64,000 nt of DNA from Daucus carota subsp. sativus (GCF_001625215.2 NC_030384.2:28632527-28696526); one strand, 5' to 3'. Counted from the first letter of the stretch, positions 47,492-60,114 are shown. The notes: generated by a model from the sequence alone, not told the origin. A program made the numbers and translations.

Positions 47492-47499
47492 CATAAATA
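47492..47499 (+). promoter_or_regulatory. Weakened TATA box of PDC copy B
   Basis: CATAAATA occupies the place of TATAAATA in copy A (same flank, ACCCCTC after it), 100 bases before the ATG. The first T is changed to C. Confidence 0.5.
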
Positions 47500-47591
47500 C
47501 CCCTCACCATCTCATCTCTCATCCTCACACACAAACACAACTTCATCTCTCTCTCTCTCATGATAACCTAAACCCCTCATTTTATAATATC

Positions 47592-50111
47592 ATGGACACC
47601 TCGATTTCAACCGTCACCACCTCTCCCCTTGCATGCAACGACCTCGGTTCACCTCCGAAAAATAGTGCAGTTTCCCCCATTCACGACACACCTACCACCA
47701 GCATTAATTCATCCCAAGGGACGCTAGGGCGTCACTTGGCACGTAGACTAGTTCAGATTGGAGTGAACGATATTTTCTCAGTGCCCGGGGATTTTAATCT
47801 CACGCTCCTTGATCATTTCATTGCGGAGCCCGGACTTGAGTTGGTTGGATGTTGTAATGAGCTTAACGCTGGCTACGCTGCTGATGGTTATGCCAGGTCT
47901 CGCGGTGTTGGTGCATGTGTTGTTACGTTTACTGTTGGTGGACTGAGTGTGATCAATGCCATAGCCGGAGCGTATAGTGAGAATCTTCCCGTTATATGTA
48001 TTGTTGGAGGACCGAATTCCAATGATTATGGGACCAATAGAGTGCTTCATCACACTATTGGCTTGCCCGATTTTTCGCAGGAGCTTCTTTGCTTTCAGAC
48101 TGTCACTTGCTTTCAGGTACTGTCACGTATTTAGTACTGTTATAATATATTTGTGTAGTTTATCACGCGTTGTATGAATGCATTTTTATGTGTGTTTTTT
48201 TGTATGATTTCTCTTTTATGAAATATTTGGAATGGTATATATATTTATGGTGTTCTGTTTAATTTTTTATAAATGAATTATTCACAAGGTTTGTTTAATT
48301 TTGTATATATGGTGTGGTGATTTTTTAGGCTCTGGTGAACAATCTGGAAGATGCTCATGAACTTGTCGATACTGCAATTTCTACTGCACTGCAACAAAGC
48401 AAACCTGTTTATATAAGTGTGGGATGTAACTTGGCTGCTATTCCACATCCTACTTTTAGTAGGGAACCAGTTCCTTTCTCACTTTCTCCCAAGTAAGCAT
48501 TCTTTTCTACAGATCCACGTTTATGTTATATCGTGTTTAAATGTATGTTGTTATGGGTTTATGTGTTATTTTACTAAGGATTTTTTTTGGGTTGTGTAGA
48601 TTGAGTAACAAGATGGGGTTGGAAGCTGCAGTAGAGGCCACAGCAGAGTTCTTGAACAAGGCTGTTAAGCCAGTACTGATTGGGGGTCCAAAAATGCGTG
48701 TGGCCAAGGCTTGTGAAGTTTTTGTCGAATTAGCTGATGCTTGCGGGTATCCTATTTCTGTTCTGCCATCGGCCAAAGGTATGGTTCCTGAACATCATCC
48801 ACATTTCATTGGGACGTATTGGGGTGCGGTGAGCACTTCATTTTGTGCTGAGATTGTGGAATCAGCTGATGCCTACCTGTTTGCTGGACCAATCTTTAAT
48901 GACTATAGCTCTGTCGGTTACTCATTGCTTCTTAAGAAGGAGAAGGCAATCATCTTGCAGCCTGATCGTGTAGTCATTGCAAATGGTCCTACATTTGGAT
49001 GCGTTTTGATGAAGGATTTCCTTCAAGCTCTTGCAAAGAGGATTAAGCACAATACTACTGCCTTTGAGAATCACTGCAGGATTTATGTTCCAGAAGGGCT
49101 CCCTCCCAAAAGTGCACCCGAGGAGCCTCTAAGGGTTAATGTTCTGTTCCAGCATATACAGAACATGTTGTCTGGTGACACTGCTGTCATTGCTGAGACA
49201 GGGGACTCATGGTTCAATTGCCAGAAGCTAAAATTGCCAAAGGGATGCGGGTAAGCTCTCCTCCTACTATTTAGTTTTCTCCTACATATTGTTTGCATTT
49301 GTTTAACCCGAGGGATGATAATAAATGCAGGTATGAATTCCAAATGCAATATGGATCCATCGGTTGGTCTGTTGGTGCAACTCTCGGGTATGCGCAAGCT
49401 GACAAGAATAAGAGAGTAATTGCTTGCATTGGTGATGGCAGCTTCCAGGTAATTATGTCTTGTTACAAGCCTAAAAATTCTTGGGATACTTATATCGTGC
49501 ATAAAAATCTTGGACCACCATGTTGTGGTGGCAGATTGTAAAAATGGCTGAAGAGCTAATATGATCTTTGTGTTCACATCAACAATATGAAAGCCTAGAG
49601 TTTGTAATACCTTTAAAAGTAATACATGACTCTGACAGGTTACTGCACAAGATGTGTCAACAATGCTGCGATGGGGTCAAAATCCGATTATTTTCCTGTT
49701 AAACAATGGTGGTTACACCATTGAAGTTGTGATCCATGATGGACCCTACAATGTGATCAAGAACTGGAACTACACTGCCCTGGTTGATGCAATCCATAAT
49801 GGTGAAGGCAAATGCTGGACTGCTAAGGTCAGTCTCAGTCGGACACGTTAAATAAATTATAAATCATTACTTCTTAACAACAATGAAGCCATTTGTTAAA
49901 TTCTTTTGCACACTACTTAAATTCTTGAATATAACTACAGGTCCGCTGTGAGGAAGATCTTGTGGAAGCGATTAAGACAGCACTTGGAGACAAAAAAGAT
50001 TGTCTTTGCTTCATTGAAGTGATCTGTCACAAGGATGATACAAGCAAAGAGTTGCTCGAATGGGGATCACGGGTCTCTGCTGCTAACAGCCGCCCACCCA
50101 ACCCCCAGTAG
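47592..50111 (+). CDS. PDC: Pyruvate decarboxylase, copy B, 6 exons
   Basis: Tandem paralogue of copy A with the same reaction. Exons 47592-48116, 48329-48492, 48600-49250, 49331-49448, 49639-49827 and 49941-50111 equal those of copy A in length and give 605 codons plus stop. All catalytic motifs are kept ([39 protein letters not shown]). Differences from copy A crowd into the first 60 residues (12 changes by my count), while exon 3 has about seven and exons 4 and 6 encode identical residues; one change (Glu to Val) follows the TIE motif at TIEVVIHD. Introns 3 to 5 are also nearly the same in both, whereas intron 1 and the 5' flank differ. It looks functional; expression may differ because of the promoter changes. 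Confidence 0.97.
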
Positions 50112-50399
50112 ATCATTTGCTGTTGCTGCATCCTAAATAATTCTTATTATATGCTGAACACTGCATAAAGCTTTTAAGTTTCTCAATTATGAGGAAGTTG
50201 ATAGTTTTGTTTACTCTAAAACGGCATAACGTCCTTGGTATGTTTTTTTTTTTGCTCTATTTTCATTCAGTTCATGAACATGTCAGTTGATGGATGAAAC
50301 TCCATTACATCCATCAAGTTCATGCTCATCTATGGTGAAATCTCGTGCGACAAACTTATAATTTCCACAAGTTGATATATCTCGGGTCCTGACAACTTT

Positions 50400-51061
50400 A
50401 AGGAAAATTAATTCAATCGTCCTCAACTATAGGCCGTTTATTATTTAGGTTCGTGAACTAGAAACCCAATTTTTTGATGCTTAAATTTTTAAAAATATGA
50501 TGTCCCTCCGTCAAAATTCGACTAACGGCTGTCAGACAATGTTGACGTGAAAATTGGAAAAAAATAAAAGAAAAAGTAATTAGAAATACAAAAAATTAAA
50601 ACTTCACGGATTGGAGTGGAATTTTGATATGCTAATCTTTGAGTGATTTAAAAAATGAGGTTGGTTAAAGTTTTTGATTTCGAGTTCACTAACGTATAGA
50701 TATCTGCACTTTAATATTAAGAACACGAAGAAAAATCTAATTATAATGTTGATTTTTATACGTTAGTGAACTCGAAATCGTAAATTTTCACCACCAGTAC
50801 TGTTCTTGAAATTACTCATAGATTAACATGTTAAATTTTTATTCCCGTCCGTGAAGTTTTGATTTTCTGTGTTTTTAATTATTTTGTTCTTTTATTTTTT
50901 CAATTTCCACGTCAGTATTGACGAATGACCGTTAGTCAAATTTTAACGGAGGGACATCTTATTTTTTTGAAAGTTTAGGTATCAAAAAATTGGGGTTTTT
51001 TAGTTCAAAGACCTAAAACATAAACGGCCTATAGTTCCCGGACGAATGAATTAATTTTCTC
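50400..51061. mobile_element. Mutator-like MITE, 662 bp, downstream of PDC copy B
   Basis: A perfect 9-bp duplication GACAACTTT flanks it (50391-50399 and 51062-51070). The inverted ends are long (well over 100 bp): both carry GAAAATTAATTCA, then ACTATAGGCCGTTTAT, and later versions of GGAGGGACAT and GTTAGTCAAATTTT-like sequence. No coding content. Confidence 0.9.
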
Positions 51062-51070
51062 GACAACTTT

Positions 51071-51581
51071 ATACACAGTATGTTTAGTCCACCACTATAA
51101 TAGCATGATATGGTCCGCTTTGGGACGAGCCGGAACGGGTTTGTTTTTGGACATCTCCCCGAAGGTCTCATGCTAAATTACCTCTTTATATTCCAGCTAT
51201 ATTCCAGCTATTGGCCCCTCCTAGAACAAATGTGTGACAACTCCTAACAATTGATAAGTTAGCCAAAACTGGGGATTGTACTAGAGATCCACAAAACTTC
51301 AAGCTACAACATTGATCAATAATTAACCATACAACGTGATCAAGAATTGTAATTACACTGCTTCACCGGTTGTTACAGTTATTTTAACAATTGCAGAGAA
51401 ATATCCATAAATACGAGCAATGTAGTTCAAATATTTAACCATCCAGTGATGCTTTAAATACATTTCAAATCAGAAATTCTGTTTTTAATTTCACATCCTT
51501 CCAGTTTAATAATCTTTATAACATAAAAATACTAAACCCAATTTTCAATCATAAATTCATGTTCATCTAACCACCACATTA
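51071..51581. other. Intergenic DNA
   Basis: No gene recognised. A short stretch near 51325-51365 resembles the PDC exon 5 segment around AATGTGATCAAGAACTGGAA, possibly a stray fragment. Confidence 0.4.
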
Positions 51582-51950
51582 GAGCATCTCCGGGTAACAT
51601 GTTCCCTAAATATATAATAAAATATTCATTTTATAAGAGATTACTACATTTTATTGAATGGGAACTCGAACAACATTCCCTATTTCTATTTCCTATTATT
51701 ATTATAATATTATATTCAACTTGTAAGTAGGAGAGAGAAAGGAGGGAAAGAGGGGGAAAAAATAGAGAAGTGAATATTTTATTCTTCAAAATAGTATGAG
51801 GAATGGTTCCACAATCCTTAAAAATGAGAAATAAAGTGGGCATCCTAACTTTTTAAGGGATGGCTAGCACTCTGCTGGAGTTGTGTTTTATGTCATATTC
51901 CTTATATTAATAGTTTAGGACACCATATAGGGAAGCTGCTAGAGATGCTC
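51582..51950. mobile_element. Tourist-like (PIF/Harbinger) MITE, 369 bp
   Basis: TTA lies on both sides. The ends GAGCATCTCCGGGTAACATG and GAGCATCTCTAGCAGCTTCC are inverted relatives, followed by TTCCCTA on both. The 3-bp TTA duplication and GAGCATCTC ends fit Tourist-type MITEs. Confidence 0.75.
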
Positions 51951-52285
51951 TTAAACCTAAGCCAGATGATATTTATATGTAGAAAAAATTCCATTTCAAA
52001 TTCTGAAGAGATCTACGTACTGCTACTGCCATGTTTTTGTTGTATACACATGTGAAAGTTTACGAGCTCAGACACAAAAGATATAAGGAAAGTAAATCTC
52101 CAAAAAAAAAAAAATACAAAATATAAAGAAATAAAATTCCCAGAGTAGTACAGTGATCATATATTAAGAGTTCAGTGATCACTTATAGCTTGCTCTAAAT
52201 CAAAAAGGGGAAGACAGGGGAAATTATAACTTAAAGTTTTTAAATGTTCTGAAGCATGAGCAGAAGCAGACTGCAAAGAGTTTAA

Positions 52286-53780
52286 TCATATAGAATATAT
52301 ATCCTCAACAACATGTTCCAAGTGTTTGATCTCCGCTCTTGTTGAAGCCCTAGGAAATCGCAACATCTCCTCTGCCGCTGCCAATGCTACATCCTTATTT
52401 ATGTCCTGACCACAGTGGATGAACATTGTTTTAAGCAACGGCGAGTGGCCTAGTAGAAACTGCACTAGCTCCAACTCAGCTTTGAGACCTCTGAAATGAC
52501 TAAATATGACAATTTTAAGATGATCTCCAATGCTCTTCTGAGACACTTTTTTCCAATAATCTTCAAGATCGCCTTCTTTGGTATCCTTGTCGGCCTAGTA
52601 AAAGATAAAATATTCAACAGGTGTCAATAAATAGCTATAGCAATACAGAATGTGTTAAAGTGCATATGACTCACCTTGATATGTAATTTGCACAGATTGG
52701 GAGAACTTTGAATCAAACAAAGCAAAGTAGAGACTTCGTTTACGTCGGTCAAGTTTATATCATATATACCTAGAGTCTTTAGGTAAAGCAGAGGTTCATG
52801 AAGTCTATTTGGAGCTCCTCCTGCGGCCAAGTACTTTGATACAAGTAGCGAACAAAGAGCACAAGTTAGATGTTAATGAACAAAGCAGAGTTATAAAGTA
52901 AACAATGTGGAGAGGATTTAAATATCACCTTAATAAAATTCATTCCTACTGAAAACTTCTCAATTTTAGGTAAACAGCTGAGAACCTTGACCACATTGAA
53001 TGCTTTTGTGTGCACTATTGCGTCTCTTGACAGCCAGAAAGAATATTGTATAAGGTTTTGTAACCCAGCCAAAGAAATTTCGGGAGTCATAAACGAAACC
53101 AATTGATGAAAGTATTTGAGATGAGGAGCGCGGAAGTTCATACGGAAGAGGCCTTCACAATTCACCAAAGTCAACTTCTCAAGCACAGGACAATCGAAGA
53201 CATGTTCTTCAGCAATAACAACATCAATCAGCTCAAGATATTTCAAACAAGTAAGTCCTCCCGATGCAGGTGTATAGGGAAACCAAAAATCAACAAGCCT
53301 CAAATGAGTCAGATTCAACGAAGAGAAATTCAGTGCTGTAGAATGTTCAGACATAAAGCCCTCTATAGTAAGCTGCTTAATACCATTCCTTGATAATAAA
53401 GGAATCCACTGATCTATATAATCCTGAAAAACTAGAGTATCGTTATCGATATCCTGAGGACAACTGAGGGAGAATTTGAGAATGGGGCCATTGTGAAGCA
53501 GGATAACTTTATTAATCACACTGACAAATTTTAACATCTTTAGTTCTTCATCATGGAAATGCTCTAAATAATTATCCCACACACTATCAAGGAATATATC
53601 ATCAAAGGCTAGTTGTGGAATCGTAGTCCAGCAGTGTCTCCAATCTCTTGACAGAATAGCAGTTCTCACTGCATCTCGTATTGGCAGCAAACATAGGATA
53701 GTTTCTTTTAAATTCTGAGGCAACTCACTGATTATATCTTTCTTGAACCTAGCAGACTTTCTAATTCTTGATTTTTCCAT
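52286..53780 (-). CDS. F-box/FBD/LRR protein, copy A
   Basis: Predicted substrate-recognition subunit of an SCF ubiquitin ligase. Coding exons 53780-52929, 52833-52675 and 52594-52286 join to 439 codons plus stop. The F-box covers about residues 17-60 (IISELPQNLKETILCLLPIR, ILSRDWRHCWTTIP). Leucine-rich repeats follow (LTHLRLVDFWFP, GLTCLKYLELI, CPVLEKLTLVNCEGL), and the FBD-like C-terminus has SPLLKTMFIHCG and FPRASTRAEIKHLEH. A 5' untranslated intron is likely: TTTGCAG precedes AGGAGAATGG, as in copy B. It resembles the Arabidopsis At1g13570 group. The substrate is unknown. Confidence 0.92.
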
Positions 53781-53943
53781 TCTCCTCTGCAAAGAAAATG
53801 TCATTCTGTTATATCCTAGATTTATGATGCATGCATTATATTCACATGACACATCATATTGTACAACATAGAAGCTTACTAATTTTACTAGACCTTATCG
53901 GAGAAATCTATCAGACTTAAATGTAATTATCAATGAAAACTAA

Positions 53944-54260
53944 GGTTGCGTTCACTTGGACAAAATAAAATTGGGGAGAATGGAACGAAATTTATACTCT
54001 AAATTGGGGGCAAGTAGAGAAAAGGTCTCTAATTTTCGTTCCTTTAAGCATTACATTGCAACTACTTGAACAAGAAATCTAACTCTCACATTTTGAAAAG
54101 AATGCTCATATCATTTAACATCATGTTTCCCTTCTATCTTAATCATAGAATGTTCAGACACACTCGTACTTACTCGCTATTTTCTAATACTCCCTTTTTT
54201 CTCCATTAAACTTTTTTTTAATGATTTTCCATTCCATTCCATTTGATTGAACACAACCGA
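53944..54260. mobile_element. Possible MITE upstream of F-box copy A
   Basis: The left end GGTTGCGTTCACTTGGACAA and the complement of the right end, GGTTGTGTTCAATCAAATGG, are inverted relatives and the interior is AT-rich. I could not confirm a target duplication. A related-looking GGCTCCGTTGGT start follows at about 54458. Confidence 0.5.
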
Positions 54261-54712
54261 AGTATTTTAACTTTTTCGTTCTCTCTTTCCTTCTTTCTAA
54301 ACTTTTCCTCTTCCGGTATTATAGTAATCAAAACTTATGTATTAAAACATCTTTTAAATCAAACTATTTTGCAAAAAGTTATTGGAATCCCTTATTCATT
54401 TTCTTGTTTATTAATAATACATAATATGTACTATCCTTGAACAAATTAAGTGATTTAGGCTCCGTTGGTGAGTGCATTTTAAAACTACAATGCTATTAAA
54501 CATAAGTGTTGCCAAGATAATTGTTTGGTGATAATTTAGATGTATATACATGTTTTGAAGTATAATATACAATATCAACACTTTTGGCGATATTTGATAA
54601 TGACACCTATAATAGTCTTTCATGAAAACCTTAAAACGGCTTTTCCCAAAAGAATAAGCCTATTTCCTCTAGAAAATAACTTTTGAGTCAACAAAGTTTG
54701 TCGAATATTTTC

Positions 54713-55796
54713 GAAAAAATTAATTGACACGTCCCTGAACTATTCGAGATTTATTGGATAGGCCCCTTAATAAAAGATTTTGCATTCTAGGTTCTTTAAC
54801 TTTTCAAATCTTTTGGATTACGTCCTTCCGTTAAAAAGATTCTAACATCTGTCAGAATCTTGTTGACATGACAAATTTCTTAAGACTTTATTAATTGATT
54901 TGTAAATTGGAAGGAGAAATGAAATTAAAACAAAAATAGACATACCGGCTAATATATACCCGTTAAGAGAATCATTACACACTACATACACATAACTTTA
55001 TCTATTTGTGGGATTAGGGTTTAACTCTGAAATTGGGATAAATATTTGACATTTCAATGACTTATTATTTCCCAGATTTTGGTATGCAATATTTATATTA
55101 CTCTCGGAGATTTTTTGACAATTTTTGTTGGGACTCGGGTATTTTAACTGATTATTGACAGATTGTTGGTATACGAAAATGTGTATGTTGTGTAAGAAGG
55201 GGTGAACAATGGGTCAGGCGGAGAAAATATTGGACTTAAATTTCGGTGAGCTCGAGTTGTCGGTGTTAGTTAGTGTTTACAAAAAAGATGAGTATGTATT
55301 TGTATATGTATTGACTATGTATTGGGTGTGTGTGTGTGTGTATAGATGTGTATACAGAGCAGAAAGATGAAAGAGAGCTGGTGGCCACCACCACAATGGA
55401 GGCCATGGCTGGTGGTGGTGGGTTATTGAAGGATGAAAAGGAGGTGAAAGTAAGTATGTATGTCTAGATGGGAGTAAGGAAAAGAGAGAGAGAATATGAC
55501 ATGTTCCATTATTTTTAGTCATCTCTGTTCTTTTTCTCAATTCGTCCAAGTAATGCATCACAACTTAAAAAAAACTGATGTCATCAATGTTCTTTTTCTC
55601 AATTCGTCCGAGTAATGCATGAAAAGTTTAAAAAAGCTGCTACATAGCTAGATTTTAACATCCATTAGAATTTAACTAAAAGAAGGACTTGAACCAGATA
55701 TTTCAAAAGTTTAAATACCTAAGATAAGACATTTTTAATTTAGGGACCTAAACAATAAAATACAAATAGTTCAGGGATGTACTATTTAATTTTTTC
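54713..55796. mobile_element. Old Mutator-like element, about 1.08 kb
   Basis: Long inverted ends: left GTCCCTGAACTATTCGAGAT and, on the complement of the right side, ATCCCTGAACTATTTGTATT, with AAAGATTCTAACATC-like sequence further in on both. They resemble the ends of the element at 15953-17772. The flanks differ at two of nine positions (AATATTTTC and AACATTTTT), so the insertion is old. No transposase is visible. Confidence 0.65.
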
Positions 55797-56048
55797 CAAC
55801 ATTTTTTTGGTGATTTTTAGCAAAAGAGTGTTGATGCTCTCTATCTAGAACCATATGGTGTCAGAAGGCACTTTTCAACACTCTCATGCCATCCCACTAG
55901 ATATTTAACCAAAACCTTAAACCTTAAAGTTTCATAAATTTTTAACACTCTCCTATCAATTATTGGTACCATTTAATTTAAAAAATGATAGCGGAGAAAC
56001 TTAAACTTGAGCCTCCTCCTACCAATTTCGAATACCAATAAACACATT

Positions 56049-56575
56049 TAGACCTGTCAACAGACCGGAGCTCCGACGTGATCCATACGAGCCGGGGCCT
56101 TCTTACCATTTATGTGAGTCTTCGATTGTGATTATTTTGATTAATCATTTATTTAATTAGTATGTATGAGTTGTATAGTCAGAGCATCTAATACCAGTAT
56201 CCCGTAAATTATACCATTTTGCTGGGCTTTATAACAATCCTTTAATAATTAAGAATTACCTTGACCCCTATCACTAACTTGATGTGATTTTTTTTACCAT
56301 AATGAAAATGTATCATGCTACTTACGTCATGGTGTCTCGTTTAATCTTATCCTTCCTGAACTCGAAGAATCACCGACATGATTTTTTTAAATACTTTTAA
56401 ATCTAAGTAAATAAAATAAAAAAAAAGTTAAATATGAATTCAGATTTCCCATCCGTGATTCGTGATCCTAATGGATCCAGATATGAATCGGTCTGTAAAA
56501 AATCCGGTCTAGATCTGATCCAAATTCGATAAAATAAATGGATATGGATTCAAACCCGATCTGTTGACGGGCCTA
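56049..56575. mobile_element. hAT-like MITE, 527 bp
   Basis: The ends TAGACCTGTCAACAGACCGG and TAGGCCCGTCAACAGATCGG are inverted. Flanks AACACATT and AACAAATT are an 8-bp duplication with one change. No coding content. It splits a tandem-repeat region. Confidence 0.72.
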
Positions 56576-56617
56576 AACAAATTAAATAAACGAAGATGGA
56601 CACACTCAAACTTAAGG

Positions 56618-56895
56618 TGCCTCTGACCAATTACCAATGCCAATAAATATTTAAATTAAATAAATTTGATGGAAAAACTCGACGCCGAGCTCCCACCAAC
56701 CAATTACCAATACCAATGTGTATATGTTTAAATACATGGGGTTTAATTTCCAATACCAATATATACATTACTTAAATGAGGATGGAAAAACTCAAACTCA
56801 AGGCACCTCCAATAAATTACCAATGCCAATGAATATTTAAATTAAATATATGTGGTGGAAAAACTCGAAGTGGAGCTCCCACCAACCAATATCAA
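56618..56895. repeat. Imperfect tandem repeat, about 191-bp period
   Basis: The unit with TTACCAATGCCAAT, ATATTTAAATTAAATA, GGAAAAACTCGA and GAGCTCCCACCAACCAAT occurs near 56622 and 56813. A weaker relative lies at about 55985-56040, beyond the hAT-like insertion. Non-coding. Confidence 0.7.
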
Positions 56896-57742
56896 TATAA
56901 AAAAAATAAATGGGGTTTGGGGGGCTCGAACCTGAGTCCTCTCCCAAACTGAAATATGATATCATGTTAAAGTAACCACTTCATCAGAAATCTTAAGTTA
57001 TCACCCGATAATACACATATATCCATAAAAAATATCAAACAGATTGAAGCAAACATAGAGTCAGAATAGCTTACTAATTTATCTAGAGGAAAAATAAACC
57101 ACCCATCGAATCCTTCACAACATCTTGACCATTGTAAGTCTGTAATACTCCACTAAGAAAAAAGTGTATGTGCCCTTTTATCGTGCTGATTGGTGTAACC
57201 GTCTTTCACTTTTTCAATTATGTTAAAAAGATTATCGAATCTCAAGGATATTATTAAAAAGATTTTAAAATGTATGTTACAATCTTAGCATATCTAATCA
57301 TAATCAAAAACATTTTAAGTTATTTAATTTATATGATTTTATAGCTACTATTAAGATATTAATTGCTAGTATAAATTTTTTAATTACTCCGAATTTGTTA
57401 ACTTTGAAAAATATTAATGATTCATTTACTGTTTTGGATTTAACAGTCTTCTGAATCCTTTGAAATTGAGTATACATTTAAAAGAATTTTACCAAGATTT
57501 TTGAAAGGTGTATTCGATCCAGATTCTAAATGGTAAAGACATCTAGTGATACCTCACAAATATTATAAGATTAAAATTGATTTAGATCACATAGAGGGCC
57601 GGTGGGATTTGCACCTTTATATTGGGTATCAAAAGCTTAAAACATCTTCTATAAACTTTAGAACTAGGATTATGTCAATGTTGGATAAACCGAAGTTTAT
57701 ACTAAATTCGGTGACTCCAATATTGACCTTCATGTTAAGTCT
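56896..57742. other. AT-rich spacer
   Basis: No supported gene. The last 200 bases may be the leader of the decayed gag element that follows. Confidence 0.4.
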
Positions 57743-59093
57743 TTGAAGAACTATTCACAGCCTTATCCGAATGGTGTGCCTACTAAGATTGCTATGCCAG
57801 CCATTCAAGCAACAAATTTTGTGATCAAACTGACGTTGCTCATTATGATCCAACAAAATCAGTTTGATGGTCTTCCCATAAAAGACCCTACACTTCATCT
57901 ACAAAGGTTTCAGCAGCTCTGGTCTACTATTAAGTATCATGGAGTCACTACAGAACAACTGAAAATTATGTTGTTTGGGTTTTCTCTTCGTGATAAAGTT
58001 CGGAATTGGTTGAATGACATCAAATGACTAATCGGGATGAAATTGCTCAAGCCTTCCTCACCGAGTATTTCCCTCCCAACAAAACACAATAATCTGGTGG
58101 ACAAGTTGACAACTTTCAAGAAATAATATGATGACACTCTTAAAGATGCTTGGGAAAGATTGAAGTACACTCAACGTTCGTGTCCTTTTCACAATCTTGA
58201 GAAGTGGTTTCCTCTTAAACGCTTCTACTATGGTCTTGACTCTGAGATGAAGAGCACGGTTGATATGTTGTATGTGATGTTTTTTCAGATAAAGGAGTTG
58301 ATGAAGGTTATGCCTTTCTTACTAATCTGGCTACAAATCGCTTCAATAATCTTAGAGCACCTAAGAAAGGGGGTAAACCTGAATTGATGTTTATTCACTT
58401 TTTATCATTTCAACTGGCAACATTGACACAATAAATTCATTCCTTGAAAAGTTTATAGGCGTCTAATACTCAACGTACGAGTACTAATGCATTATCTTCT
58501 ATGGATCCTATAAATAATCAATTTTGTTAAGTATGTGGTGTTCAAAGCCACCTTGGTATTAGATTGTTCGTACAATGTTCAGAATTCACAGAAATTTTAG
58601 ATGGAGTAGGCAAATGTTTTTCAACGATGACAGTATTATAATCCCTTCTCCAATACTTACAATCTGGGATAGAGAGATCATCCTAATTTCTCATATAGGA
58701 ATAATGATGCTCAAAATCTTCCTCTTCCTAAGCATCAACAACAATATCAGCAGTCATATCAGAATCCCCTGCAACAACAATATTGGCCTTTTTAGAGACC
58801 TACGAATCCTCCGGGATTTCAAAAACCCGCTCAACAAAAAGTTCCTCCATCTAGCCTGGATGCACAACCTGATCAGACGAATGAGATGTTAAGGTTGTTG
58901 ATGCAAGAGATTAAAGATATGAAAGTTCACAACAAGATGATGGAGACTCAAATTGCACAACTAGCCAGCTCTTCAACTACAAGGCAACCTGGCTCTTTAC
59001 CATCTCAACCAACTCATCCAAAGACGAATGTAAATGTTATTGCTTTGAGGAGTGGTCTCACATATGATGGTCCTCCGGGCTCCAATGCCTGCT
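57743..59093 (+). pseudogene. Decayed Ty3/gypsy gag (Athila-like)
   Basis: Frames interrupted by stops and shifts keep gag motifs: TLLIMIQQNQFDGLPIKDPT, FGFSLRDKVRNWLN, CPFHNLEKWF, a Gln/Pro-rich linker, METQIAQLASSSTT, and NVNVIALRSG at the end. The order is the same as in the intact gag at 2210-1, but the sequence belongs to another, older family. No LTR was found. Confidence 0.82.
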
Positions 59094-60114
59094 AATAATG
59101 TGATTGACGAGAAAGAAAAAGGAAAGCTCCAATGATGACAAGGTGAATAAATTTGTTGATTTGACAAGCAAAGGTGGAACTGAAGGAGACAAGATGGATG
59201 ATGTAGAGAAAACAAAGAGTGAAACAGGTAAACATGAATCTTACAAATAGAACATAACAGTAATAAGTTTGTAAAATGGTTCATAGCAATAACAAACATT
59301 GGACATTATGCACGGTACGCAGAAGATACAGTAGTGTGCGAGGTTTGAAAACATTAAGGTGCGGGAATTAGAAAGTGTACTCACTTGAGGTATGGAGAAA
59401 GGTTATTTTCAAACCAAGGCTTGTCGGAGAAGCTGTATTAGCTGGTTAAAAGGAGAACGCATTGTTTATTCACAAGAAATAGACATGTGGTATGCTATCA
59501 GGAAGCGGTGGCATTTTTGCAATTAAGTGGAAAGTTGGGGTCAATGAGTGTTCTTGCAATAGTTACCGTACAAATAACGCAACAGAAACTATTATATAAA
59601 GAGATAAAAAAAATACTTAACATACATATTAGTGCTCTTTTGTGATAAGATTCAAGCACACATAAAAATAGAGTTTGGAACAACTTCTAATTGTTTCAAA
59701 TTTTGTGATTTCATCATAAATGAGAAAGGAATGGATGAACAGAGAACAAACTATATTCTAAATTAAAATGTCATACCAAATTTTTGGTATTTGTATGGAA
59801 ATCAATCAAAAGATAAATTAACACAAGAAAAACATAATCAACCAATACAAATAACCAAATATGGCAATTGAACCATGATCAAAAATTCGTCTGTGAAGAT
59901 CTAAACAACAGACTGTCATTAATTCATCTTTTGTAGTTCAATACAATTTTTTTCAGCGGTTCAAAAGAGACTTGACTAAACAATCTAAAGCTCTATAAAA
60001 ACTTCCATCTTTTTGGGCACTATTTAGTGCTGATTTACTATACTCCTTGGCTCTTGCTGTTCGTGTTTGTTTCTCATCACACCACCAACTGAGCCAAATT
60101 CGTCAGAATTAGGA
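59094..60114. other. Intergenic DNA
   Basis: AT-rich. The first 100 bases may continue the gag remnant (Lys/Glu-rich readings). No other feature is supported. Confidence 0.5.
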
